Shown here piece after piece: positions 23,663-35,984 of a DNA stretch of 64,000 bases. The translations under genes and the position numbers were made by a program. How positions within the stretch are numbered: position 1 is the stretch's first letter; each line of letters begins with the position of its first letter. Origin of the DNA: DASRHY01 sp035650275. GTDB lineage: Bacteria; Actinomycetota; Actinomycetes; Propionibacteriales; Kribbellaceae. The notes below the pieces were generated by a model. That model was not told the DNA's origin, did no database searches, and worked only from the letters and a program-made list of their open reading frames with translations. The stretch lies in assembly GCA_035650275.1 (NCBI GenBank), contig DASRHY010000100.1, forward strand, positions 1 to 64,000, written 5' to 3'.

Positions 23663-24865
23663 ATGACGCAGACGATGCCCGACGCGCTCGGGCACTTCGG
23701 CCGTTTCGGCGGCAGGTTCATGCCGGAGGCGCTCATCGCGCCGCTCGACGAGCTCGCCCGGCACTGGCGCGAGGCGATGGCGGACGAGAAGTTCGTCGCC
23801 GAGTTCGAGCGGATGCTGCACGAGTACGCCGGTGTGCCGAGTCTGCTGTACGACGCGACCCGGCTGTCCGAGCGGGCCGGTGCCAGGATGCTGCTGAAGC
23901 GCGAGGACCTGAACCACACCGGTGCGCACAAGGTCCGCAACGTGCTCGGCCAGGCGCTGCTCACCAAGCGGATGGGCAAGCAGCGGGTGATCGCCGAGAC
24001 CGGCGCCGGTCAGCACGGCGTCGCGGCCGCGACCGCCTGCGCATACCTCGACCTCGACTGCGTCGTCTACATGGGCGAGGTGGACACCGAGCGGCAGGCG
24101 CTGAACGTGGCCCGGATGAAGCTGCTCGGCGCCGAGGTGATCCCGGTCAAGACCGGCAGCCGGACGCTCAAGGACGCGATCAACGAGGCGCTGCGCGACT
24201 GGGTCGCCTCGGTGGACACGACCCACTACCTGCTCGGTACGGCGGCCGGCGCGCACCCGTTCCCAGCGATGGTGCGGGACTTCTGCCGCGGCATCGGCGA
24301 CGAGGCCCGGGCCCAGTCGCTGGAGCTGCTCGGCCGGCTGCCGGACGCGGCCGTCGCGTGTGTCGGTGGCGGGTCGAACGCGATCGGGCTGTTCGCGGGG
24401 TTCGTCGCCGACGCGGACGTGAAGCTGTACGGCATCGAGGCCGGCGGCGACGGGTACGAGACCGGCCGGCACGCGGCGACCATCACCGCCGGCCAGGTCG
24501 GCGTACTGCACGGCGCACGGTCGTTCCTGTTGCAGGACGACGATGGCCAGACGATCGAGTCGCACTCGATCTCGGCCGGGCTGGACTACCCGGGGGTCGG
24601 ACCGGAGCACGCCTGGCTCGCCGACACCGGCCGGGCGTCGTACCGGCCGGTCACCGACGCCGCCGCGATGGACGCGTTCCAGCTGCTGGCGCGCACCGAG
24701 GGGATCATCCCGGCGATCGAGTCGGCGCACGCGGTCGCGGGCGCGCTCGAGATCGCGAAGGAGCTGGGTCCGCAGGCAACGATCCTGGTCAACCTGTCCG
24801 GTCGGGGCGACAAGGACATGGACACCGCAGCCAGCTGGTTCGGCCTGGGAGGTGATCAGGCATGA
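23663..24865 (+). CDS. trpB: Tryptophan synthase beta chain
   Basis: 400 residues of the TrpB1 type that pairs with TrpA. HTGAHKVRN carries the PLP-binding lysine at residue 90, GAGQHGVA the catalytic-loop region, and CVGGGSNAIG the PLP phosphate loop. It condenses indole and serine. The stop overlaps trpA (ATGA), as expected for two subunits needed in equal amounts. Confidence 0.98.
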   Translation: MTQTMPDALGHFGRFGGRFMPEALIAPLDELARHWREAMADEKFVAEFERMLHEYAGVPSLLYDATRLSERAGARMLLKREDLNHTGAHKVRNVLGQALLTKRMGKQRVIAETGAGQHGVAAATACAYLDLDCVVYMGEVDTERQALNVARMKLLGAEVIPVKTGSRTLKDAINEALRDWVASVDTTHYLLGTAAGAHPFPAMVRDFCRGIGDEARAQSLELLGRLPDAAVACVGGGSNAIGLFAGFVADADVKLYGIEAGGDGYETGRHAATITAGQVGVLHGARSFLLQDDDGQTIESHSISAGLDYPGVGPEHAWLADTGRASYRPVTDAAAMDAFQLLARTEGIIPAIESAHAVAGALEIAKELGPQATILVNLSGRGDKDMDTAASWFGLGGDQA

Positions 24866-25680
24866 CCGTTGCCCTGGGCTACGCCGGTGCCGCGGTACGG
24901 CGGGCGAACGAGGCCGGTCGCGGTGCCCTGGTCGGGTACCTGCCGGCCGGGTTCCCGACGTACGACGGTGCCGTCGACGCGCTGAAGGCATTGGTGGACG
25001 GCGGCGCGGACGTGGTCGAGATCGGGCTGCCGTACAGCGACCCGGTGATGGACGGGCCGACGATCCAGCGGGCCACCGAGACCGCGCTCGCGGGCGGGCT
25101 GAGGACCAGGGACGTGCTCCGCACGGTCGAGGCGGTCGCGTCGTACCGGCGTGAGGTGCCGGTCCTGGTGATGACGTACTGGAACCCGGTCGAGCGGTAC
25201 GGCGTGGACGCGTTCGCGCGCGACCTGGCGGCCGCCGGGGGAGCGGGTCTGATCACGCCGGACCTGGTCCCGGACGAGGCCGCGGAGTGGGTCGCCGCCG
25301 CCGACGCACACGGCCTGGACAAGGTGTTCCTGGTATCGCCGTCGTCCACCGACGAGCGGATCGCGCTCACCACGCAGGCCTGCCGCGGGTTCGTGTATGC
25401 CACCGCGGTGATGGGTGTCACCGGCGCGCGCGACCAGGTGTCCGTGCTGGCGCCCGAGCTGGTCGAGCGGACCAGGGCTGCGACCGCGCTACCGGTGGGT
25501 GTCGGCCTCGGGGTGTCGGACGCGGACCAGGCGGCGGCCGTCGCGTCGTACGCGGATGCCGTGATCGTCGGCTCGGCCCTGGTCAAGGCGGCGCAGGACG
25601 GTGCGGTCCGTGTCCGTGCGCTCACCGAGAGTCTTGCCGATGGTGTACGGCGGGAACGCAGCAGGGCTGCCAGCCGTTGA
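24862..25680 (+). CDS. trpA: Tryptophan synthase alpha chain
   Basis: 272 residues. It splits indole-3-glycerol phosphate to indole, which passes to TrpB. EIGLPYSDPVMDGP holds the catalytic Glu and Asp, and GVGLGVSDADQAA plus IVGSALVKAAQ the phosphate-binding end of the barrel. Start overlaps trpB by four bases. The downstream SCO1 gene begins seven bases after the stop, so the trp operon probably reads on into redox genes. Confidence 0.97.
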   Translation: MTVALGYAGAAVRRANEAGRGALVGYLPAGFPTYDGAVDALKALVDGGADVVEIGLPYSDPVMDGPTIQRATETALAGGLRTRDVLRTVEAVASYRREVPVLVMTYWNPVERYGVDAFARDLAAAGGAGLITPDLVPDEAAEWVAAADAHGLDKVFLVSPSSTDERIALTTQACRGFVYATAVMGVTGARDQVSVLAPELVERTRAATALPVGVGLGVSDADQAAAVASYADAVIVGSALVKAAQDGAVRVRALTESLADGVRRERSRAASR

Positions 25681-25687
25681 ACCCGCT

Positions 25688-26401
25688 GTGAGTCGAGCAG
25701 TGACAGGCCGGCCGGTATCTCCGGTGCTGGCCCCGATCGTCGTCCTGACCGTGCTGGCCGTACTGCTGGCGGGCTGCGGCGGTGGCGGTGACAGTGGCGG
25801 TGACAGCGGCGGTGACAGGGAGTCCGCGGACAATCCCGGCGGTGCCGTGGTCCGGTCTCCGAAGGCCGATCCGCACGGGTTGCGCGGTGCGGTGCTGGAC
25901 CGGCCGTACGTGCTGCCGCGGACCTCGTTGACCGACACCGGCGGCGCCGAGTTCAACCTGGTCACCTCGACGGCCAAGCCGGTGACGCTGGTGTTCTTCG
26001 GGTACACGAACTGCCCGGACGTCTGCAACACCGTGCTCGCCGATATCGCGTCCGCGCTGACCAAGCTGGACGACGCGACCCGCAGCGAGATCCAGATGGT
26101 GTTCATCACCACCGACCCGGCCCGCGACAACGGCGCCGCGATCCGCACCTTCCTGGACCGGTTCGACCCGTCCTTCACCGGCCTGACCGGCGACCTCGGT
26201 GTGATCAAGTCCGTCGCCAAGGCGGTCGGGGTCGCGGTGGAGGGCATGCAGAAGCTGCCGTCCGGCGGGTACGAGGTCGGGCACGGCGCGCAGGTGATCG
26301 GGTTCGGCAAGGACGACACAGCGGGCGTGCTCTGGACCGCGAACACCTCGATCGGCGACCTCGCGCACGACTTCGGCATGCTGGTGGAACGGAACCGGTG
26401 A
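25688..26401 (+). CDS. SCO1/SenC-family lipoprotein, copper/thiol-redox
   Basis: 237 residues from GTG 25688. A lipobox VLLAGC puts the lipidated cysteine at residue 30, followed by a glycine-serine-aspartate linker encoded by 12-base repeats. The thioredoxin-like domain has the SCO copper motif NCPDVCN, TLVFFGYTN before it, and FITTDPARD. SCO proteins deliver copper to the CuA site of cytochrome oxidase outside the membrane. The distal histidine may be that in EVGHGAQV. Earlier starts overlapping trpA are possible. It overlaps the next gene by GTGA. Confidence 0.88.
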   Translation: MSRAVTGRPVSPVLAPIVVLTVLAVLLAGCGGGGDSGGDSGGDRESADNPGGAVVRSPKADPHGLRGAVLDRPYVLPRTSLTDTGGAEFNLVTSTAKPVTLVFFGYTNCPDVCNTVLADIASALTKLDDATRSEIQMVFITTDPARDNGAAIRTFLDRFDPSFTGLTGDLGVIKSVAKAVGVAVEGMQKLPSGGYEVGHGAQVIGFGKDDTAGVLWTANTSIGDLAHDFGMLVERNR

Positions 26402-26898
26402 ACCGACGCGACGTTCTGCAGCTGATCTCCACCGTCGCCAGGCTGGTGCTCGGCGGCGTACTTCTGGTCGCCGGCGCGATCAAGATCGCCGACCCGGTCG
26501 CCAGCGAGCAGGCGGTGGCGGCGTACGAGCTGCTGCCGCGGGCACTCGAGACCCCGGTCGGCTGGGCGCTGCCGTTCGGCGAGGTCGCGCTCGGGCTGCT
26601 GCTGATCGTCGGCTACGGCACCCGCGTCGCGGCGGCCGTGAGCGGGCTGCTGATGGTGCTGTTCATCGCCGCCGTCGGGTCCGCCTGGGCCCGCGGGCTG
26701 ACGATCGACTGCGGCTGCTTCGGCGGTGGCGGTCAGGTCGCGCCCGGCGAGACCCGTTACCTGCAGGAGATCATGCGAGACCTCGGCCTGCTGGCTCTGG
26801 CCGGATGGCTGGTGTGCTTCCCGCGCAGCAGGTTCGCACTCGACACCAACCCGCACGCTACGCCCGCCCTGGACCGGACAGGAGACAGCGCACTGTGA
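26398..26898 (+). CDS. MauE/DoxX-like redox membrane protein
   Basis: 166 residues with four hydrophobic helices. A lumen-side loop reads LTIDCGCFGGGGQV near residues 103-116, the cysteine pair typical of MauE-type proteins that support disulphide formation in exported partners. ISTVARLVLGGVLLVAGAIK opens the first helix. It overlaps the SCO1 gene before it and the DsbA-like gene after it by four bases each, so the three form one thiol-redox module. Confidence 0.85.
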   Translation: MNRRDVLQLISTVARLVLGGVLLVAGAIKIADPVASEQAVAAYELLPRALETPVGWALPFGEVALGLLLIVGYGTRVAAAVSGLLMVLFIAAVGSAWARGLTIDCGCFGGGGQVAPGETRYLQEIMRDLGLLALAGWLVCFPRSRFALDTNPHATPALDRTGDSAL

Positions 26899-27578
26899 GC
26901 AACCCGTTGCTGCAGAAGCAGAGTCGCAAGGGCCTGATCACCGGGATCGTGGTGGTCGGCGTGATCGTCGTCGCGCTCGCCGTCGGCGTCACAGTGCAGT
27001 ACGTGCGGACCAACAGCGACGTCGAGGCGTCGACCAGCGGCACCGAGCCGGCGGTGATCACCGGGCCCGGCACCTCCGGCCAGGGCGTCACGGTCGGCAA
27101 GACCGGCGCACCACACAAGCTGGAGCTGTACGTCGACTACCGCTGCCCGCACTGCAAGGAGTTCGAGGACTCCGCCGGGCCCACGATCAACCAGCTGGTC
27201 GACGACGGCACCGCGACGCTCACCTACCTGCCGCTGGCGTTCGTCGACGAGCAAGTGTCACCGCGGGCCGCGAACGGGTTCGCGTGTGCCGCAGAGGCCG
27301 GCAAGGCACGCAGCTACAACGACGCGCTGTTCGACAACTTCGGCAAGGCCTGGACACCCGACCAGCTGGTCGACCTGGGCACCCAGCTGGGCATCTCCGA
27401 CCCGTCGTTCGGCGAGTGCGTGCGCTCCGGGAAGTACCAGGAGTGGGTGGCGTCTGTCGGCACCGCGGGCGAGCAGCGTGGCGTGACCAGCACGCCGAGC
27501 ATGTATGTCGACGGCAAGGCGCTGGGGCTGGACCAGATGACCCCGGAAGGGATCAAGGCCGCGGTGGGCGAGCAGTAG
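26895..27578 (+). CDS. DsbA-family thioredoxin-fold protein, membrane anchored
   Basis: 227 residues. One N-terminal membrane helix (residues 14-36) is followed by the thioredoxin fold with active site CPHC at residues 84-87 and the cis-proline loop TSTPSMYVDG near 195. It would act outside the cell on disulphides of exported proteins, with the MauE-like protein as probable electron partner. GTG 26895 overlaps the upstream stop. lgt starts 23 bases downstream. Confidence 0.9.
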   Translation: MSNPLLQKQSRKGLITGIVVVGVIVVALAVGVTVQYVRTNSDVEASTSGTEPAVITGPGTSGQGVTVGKTGAPHKLELYVDYRCPHCKEFEDSAGPTINQLVDDGTATLTYLPLAFVDEQVSPRAANGFACAAEAGKARSYNDALFDNFGKAWTPDQLVDLGTQLGISDPSFGECVRSGKYQEWVASVGTAGEQRGVTSTPSMYVDGKALGLDQMTPEGIKAAVGEQ

Positions 27579-27600
27579 TGCCGGGCGTCGAGTACCGTTC

Positions 27601-28881
27601 GTGCTTGCCATGACTGCTCTAGCTGCCGCCCCGCTTCTGCCGGGCACCATCGCCCAGTCCGTCGTCCAGTCCATCCCGAGCCCGGGCCAGGGTGTCTGGC
27701 ATCTCGGGCCGGTACCGCTGCGCGCCTACGCGCTGTGCATCGTGGCAGGCATCTTCGCCGGCTACTGGCTCGGCCGGAAGCGCTGGGTCGCCCGCGGTGG
27801 CGATCCCGAGGTGATCAGCGACATCGTGATGTGGGCGGTGCCGTTCGGCCTGGTCGGGTCCCGGATCTACCACGTGATCACCGACTACGAGCTGTACTTC
27901 GGCGACGGCCGGGACCCGCTCGACGCGCTGAAGATCTGGCACGGCGGCCTCGGCATCTGGGGCGGGGTCGCGTTCGGCGCGCTCGGCGGCTGGCTCGCGT
28001 GCCGCCGGCACAAGGCGTCGTTCCTGGCCGTCGCCGACGTGCTCGCGCCAGGCATCGTGCTCGCGCAGGCGATCGGCCGGTGGGGCAACTACTTCAACCA
28101 GGAGCTGTTCGGGAAGCCCACGACGCTCCCGTGGGGCCTGGAGATCGACCCGGACCGCCGGCCGGAGGGTTACACCCAGTTCGCGACGTTCCACCCGACA
28201 TTCCTCTACGAGTTCTTCTGGTGCCTCGGCGTGATGGCGCTGGTGCTGCTCGCCGACCGCCGGTTCAAGCTCGGTCACGGGCGTGCCTTCGCCCTGTACG
28301 TCGCGGGCTACACCGCCGGGCGGATCTGGATCGAGACGCTGCGGATCGACACCGTCAACCACGTCGCCGGGCTGCGGCTGAACGTGTGGACCTCGATCGT
28401 GCTCTTCGTGCTGGCAGTCGGGTTCTTCATCTACAGTGCCCGTCGCTGGCCGGGCCGTGGTCCGCTGATGAAGGACGGCGCGAAAACCCCGGACGAGAAG
28501 GCCGCCGACGAGAAACCCGCCGGCGAGACGTCCGCCGAGGAGAAGTCCGCCGAGGAGAAGTCCGCCGACGAGAAGTCCGCCGATGAGAAGCTCGCTGACG
28601 AGAAGGCTGTTGACGAGAAGGGCGCTGACGAGAAGGGCGCAGACGAGAAGGCCGGGGCTGAGGCGGCGGCCGACGGTGGCGAGTCGAAGGTGGCGGCAGA
28701 CTCGGACGGCGCGACCACGGCCACTGTTAACTCCGACTCCACCGACTCCACCGACTCCTCTGGGACCGCCTCCGAGGGTTCGACGTCCGAGCGCGCGGGG
28801 TCTGCGGACGGGGAGTCGGCGGACGGGGAGTCTGAGGACGTGGTGCCCAGAGACGCGCGGACGGATGATCGCGCCCGCTGA
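27601..28881 (+). CDS. lgt: Prolipoprotein diacylglyceryl transferase with long repetitive tail
   Basis: 426 residues. Lgt attaches diacylglycerol to the lipobox cysteine of lipoproteins. The signature GRWGNYFNQELFG near residue 160, HGGLGIWGG near 120 and the late RIWIETLRID segment are intact. The core ends near residue 285. Beyond it about 137 residues form a charged tail: some twelve copies of a pentapeptide like SADEK, then acidic Ser/Asp/Thr stretches. The tail is encoded by 15-base repeats at about 28485-28660. Start is GTG 27601 or ATG 27610. It overlaps the VIT1-like gene by 17 bases. Confidence 0.95.
   Translation: MLAMTALAAAPLLPGTIAQSVVQSIPSPGQGVWHLGPVPLRAYALCIVAGIFAGYWLGRKRWVARGGDPEVISDIVMWAVPFGLVGSRIYHVITDYELYFGDGRDPLDALKIWHGGLGIWGGVAFGALGGWLACRRHKASFLAVADVLAPGIVLAQAIGRWGNYFNQELFGKPTTLPWGLEIDPDRRPEGYTQFATFHPTFLYEFFWCLGVMALVLLADRRFKLGHGRAFALYVAGYTAGRIWIETLRIDTVNHVAGLRLNVWTSIVLFVLAVGFFIYSARRWPGRGPLMKDGAKTPDEKAADEKPAGETSAEEKSAEEKSADEKSADEKLADEKAVDEKGADEKGADEKAGAEAAADGGESKVAADSDGATTATVNSDSTDSTDSSGTASEGSTSERAGSADGESADGESEDVVPRDARTDDRAR
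28486..28660 (+). repeat. 15-bp coding tandem repeats in the lgt tail
   Basis: Imperfect repeats of a GCCGACGAGAAGTCC-like unit run through the 3' part of lgt, each giving one (S/A/G)-(A/V)-(D/E)-E-K pentapeptide. About a dozen units are recognisable. Such arrays change length by slippage. Confidence 0.8.
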
Positions 28882-29575
28882 GTCGACCTCCCACCGCCAC
28901 CGCGACGTCAGCGGTGGCTGGCTCCGCCCGGCCGTGTTCGGCGCGATGGACGGACTGGTCTCGAACTTCGCGCTGATCGCCGGCATGGACGGCGGTACGG
29001 CAGCCGGCTCGCGCGTCGTCGTACTCGCTGGTCTGGCGGGGCTCGCGGCCGGTTCGTTCTCGATGGCGGCGGGGGAGTACACCTCGGTCGCCAGTCAGCG
29101 GGAGCTCGCGCTGGCCGAGATCGAGGTGGAGCGGCGCGAGATCGCCGAGCACGAGGACGAGGAGGAGGACGAGCTCGCGCACGCGTACGAGGCGAAGGGC
29201 GTCGACCCGGAGCTGGCCGAGCGGGTTGCCGAGCAGGTCCATGCCGATCCCGAGGTGGCGCTGGAGGAGCACGTCCGCACCGAGCTCGGCATCGACCTGA
29301 ACGACCTGCCGTCCCCGCTGCTGGCCGCCGGCTCGTCGTTCCTGTCCTTCGCGGTCGGCGCCATCCTGCCGCTGCTGCCGTACCTGCTCGGCGCCCGCAC
29401 CGTACTGCCCGCGATGATCGTCTCGCTGCTCGCGCTGTTCGCCTGCGGCGCGATCGTCAGCCGCGTCACCGCCCGCTCCTGGTGGTACTCGGGCCTGCGC
29501 CAGCTCGTCCTCGGCGCACTCGCGGCCGCCGTCACCTACGGCATCGGCGCAGCCGTAGGCACCGGCATCTCCTGA
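28865..29575 (+). CDS. VIT1/CCC1-family iron/manganese transporter
   Basis: 236 residues. RPAVFGAMDGLVSNFALIAGM is the first helix of the CCC1/VIT1 family, and GSFSMAAGEYTSVASQRE the second, with the Met/Gly-rich metal path. A charged cytoplasmic segment (residues 80-125, rich in Glu) is the usual metal-binding region. Three C-terminal helices follow. It is expected to move Fe2+ or Mn2+ across the membrane. ATG 28865 lies inside the end of lgt. Confidence 0.88.
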   Translation: MIAPAESTSHRHRDVSGGWLRPAVFGAMDGLVSNFALIAGMDGGTAAGSRVVVLAGLAGLAAGSFSMAAGEYTSVASQRELALAEIEVERREIAEHEDEEEDELAHAYEAKGVDPELAERVAEQVHADPEVALEEHVRTELGIDLNDLPSPLLAAGSSFLSFAVGAILPLLPYLLGARTVLPAMIVSLLALFACGAIVSRVTARSWWYSGLRQLVLGALAAAVTYGIGAAVGTGIS

Positions 29576-29602
29576 CCCCGCCCGCCTCAGGACGACGCAC
29601 TT

Positions 29603-29653
29603 CCCGTACGGACACGCCGTCCCGCGGCGATCGGGGCGGCGTGTCCGTACGGG
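29603..29653. terminator. Long hairpin after the VIT1-like gene
   Basis: Bases 29603-29619 pair exactly with 29637-29653; within the 17-base interval a further CCCG/CGGG stem leaves a seven-base loop. With one G-U pair the stem is 22 bp. No T-run. It lies 28 bases after the stop of the VIT1-like gene and should insulate the trp-lgt transcript from gltB. Confidence 0.7.
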
Positions 29654-29667
29654 AGGAGCGGATGGGT

Positions 29668-29679
29668 GGGAGCGCTCCC
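29668..29679. promoter_or_regulatory. Perfect 12-bp palindrome, LacI-family (CebR-like) operator
   Basis: GGGAGCGCTCCC at 29668-29679 sits in the context TGGGAGCGCTCCCG, one base from the TGGGAGCGCTCCCA operator bound by CebR-type LacI regulators in Streptomyces. It stands 154 bases before the gltB start. No sugar gene adjoins it. Confidence 0.5.
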
Positions 29680-29786
29680 GAGGTGACGGCTTCGCGGGGT
29701 GGGAGGGGCCCGCCAGGAGGTGGGACGAGTGGTCACAGTGCGGACTGCCATGAGGTAGTCTCAGAGGTCCCGGCGCTTGGGCCAAC

Positions 29787-29832
29787 GTTGTCCCTCGGCC
29801 AGTTTTGACCGATGGACGACGGGAGTCGGTGA
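29787..29832 (+). other. gltB 5' leader with partial 36-nt-family motifs
   Basis: GTTGTCC at 29787-29793 and GACCGATGGACG at 29807-29818 resemble the two ends of the 36-nt repeat family at a shorter spacing of 32 bases. A weak ribosome site GGGAGTCGG follows. The rest of the 29680-29786 stretch shows nothing beyond a possible -10 box TAGTCT at about 29756. Confidence 0.35.
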
Positions 29833-34375
<4,543 letters not shown>

Positions 34376-34383
<8 letters not shown>

Positions 34384-35854
34384 CCCGAAGGGATTCCTGA
34401 CCACCCCGCGCGAGGTCGCCGAGCGGCGCCCGGTCGAGGAGCGGGTACAGGACTGGAACGAGGTCTACCCGGGTGGTGCCGGTAAGGCGCTGCTGCCGAT
34501 CATCACCAAGCAGGCCGGTCGCTGCATGGACTGTGGCATCCCGTTCTGCCACTCCGGCTGCCCGCTGGGCAACCTGATCCCGGAGTGGAACGATCTGGTC
34601 TGGCGCGACGACTGGTCCGGCGCGATCGAGCGGCTGCACGCGACGAACAACTTCCCGGAGTTCACCGGGCGGCTCTGCCCGGCGCCGTGCGAGCCGGCCT
34701 GCGTACTGGGCATCAACCCGCAGGACTCTTCCGGGCCGGTGACGATCAAGAACGTCGAGGTGTCGATCATCGACAAGGCCTGGGACGCGGGCAACGTGCG
34801 GCCGCAGCCGCCGGAGTGGTTGACCGGCAAGACCGTCGCGGTGGTCGGCTCCGGCCCGGCCGGGCTCGCGGTCGCGCAGCAGCTGACCCGGGCCGGGCAC
34901 ACGGTCGCGGTGTACGAGCGCGACGACGCGCCCGGCGGGCTGCTGCGGTACGGGATCCCCGAGTTCAAGATGGAGAAGCTCCAGGTCGACCGGCGGATCC
35001 AGCAGATGAAGGAGGAGGGCACCGTCTTCCGCTCCGGCGTCAACGTCGGCGTGGACGTCACCGGTACCCAGCTCAGGCAGCGGTACGACGCGGTGGTGAT
35101 CGCCACCGGCGCGACCGCGGCGCGCGACCTGCCGGTTCCCGGCCGTGAGTACGGCGGCATCCACCAGGCGATGGAGTACCTGCCGCAGTCCAACCGCGCG
35201 TCGCTCGGTGAGACCGTCGCGGACCAGATCGTTGCCACCGGCAAGGACGTGGTGATCATCGGCGGCGGCGACACCGGCGCGGACTGCCTCGGTACCGTAC
35301 ACCGCCAGGGTGCGCGCTCGGTGACCCAGCTGGAGATCATGCCGCGGCCGGCGGACGAGCGTCCGGACAACCAGCCGTGGCCGACGTACCCGATGATCTA
35401 CCGGATCGCCTCCGCGCACGAGGAGGGCGGCGAGCGGGTCTACTCGGTGTCCACCTCGGAGTTCGTCGCCGACGACAACGGCCAGGTCGCCGGGCTGCGG
35501 CTGACCGAGGTCGAGCTGGTGGAGGGGCGGTTCACGCCGGTCGAGGGCACCGAGCGGGAGATCCCGGCCCAGCTGGTACTGCTCGCGATGGGCTTCCTCG
35601 GACCCGAGCGCGATGGGTTCCTGGAGCAGCTCGAGGTGGAGCTGGACGAGCGCGGCAACGTGCGCCGCGACGCGTCGTACCAGACCAGCGAGGAAGGTGT
35701 GTTCGTGTGCGGCGATGCCGGCCGCGGCCAGTCGCTGATCGTCTGGGCGATCGCCGAGGGCCGCTCCTGCGCCGCCGGCGTCGACGCCCACCTCACCGGC
35801 TCCTCGACTCTGCCCGTCCCCATCCCACCCACAGCCCGCCCCCTAGCGGTCTAG
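34376..35854 (+). CDS. gltD: Glutamate synthase small subunit
   Basis: 492 residues. GltD passes electrons from NADPH through FAD and two 4Fe-4S clusters to GltB. Cluster cysteines are in GRCMDCGIPFCHSGCPLGN and CPAPCEPACVLG (residues 45-110). The FAD loop is VVGSGPAGLAVAQQ and the NADPH loop IIGGGDTGADCLG. ATG 34376 overlaps the gltB stop, coupling the subunits. A small palindrome at 35865-35880 follows. Confidence 0.98.
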
Positions 35855-35864
35855 CCAGCCCCAC

Positions 35865-35880
35865 CCGCACCCGGGTGCGG
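35865..35880. terminator. Short palindromic hairpin after gltD
   Basis: CCGCACCCGGGTGCGG is a perfect 16-base palindrome that can fold as a six-base stem with a CCGG loop, ten bases after the gltD stop. No T-run; called from position and symmetry. A unit-end motif GACCGATGATCG of the 36-nt family lies just after it at 35903-35914. Confidence 0.45.
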
Positions 35881-35971
35881 CGCCCAGCCCCCCGACTCAG
35901 GCGACCGATGATCGCGTAAGGGGAGCCGGGCGTAGGCGCGCGCGGGTGAGGATGCGGGCGGCTGGGCTCTG

Positions 35972-35977
35972 TAGGTT
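35972..35977 (+). promoter_or_regulatory. -10 box TAGGTT for leaderless metallophosphoesterase gene
   Basis: TAGGTT ends seven bases before GTG 35985, exactly as before pyk. This decides the start against the in-frame GTG 35946 and ATG 35952. Confidence 0.55.
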
Positions 35978-35984
35978 GGGTGGG

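Noticed and set aside
22634..24991. Minus-strand 785-codon frame opposite trpC and trpB
   Set aside because: Composition dominated by Arg, His, Gln and Val, no recognisable domain; antisense to certain trp genes.
28486..28660. CRISPR or intergenic repeat array
   Set aside because: The 15-base repeats are in frame inside lgt, lack spacers and encode pentapeptides.
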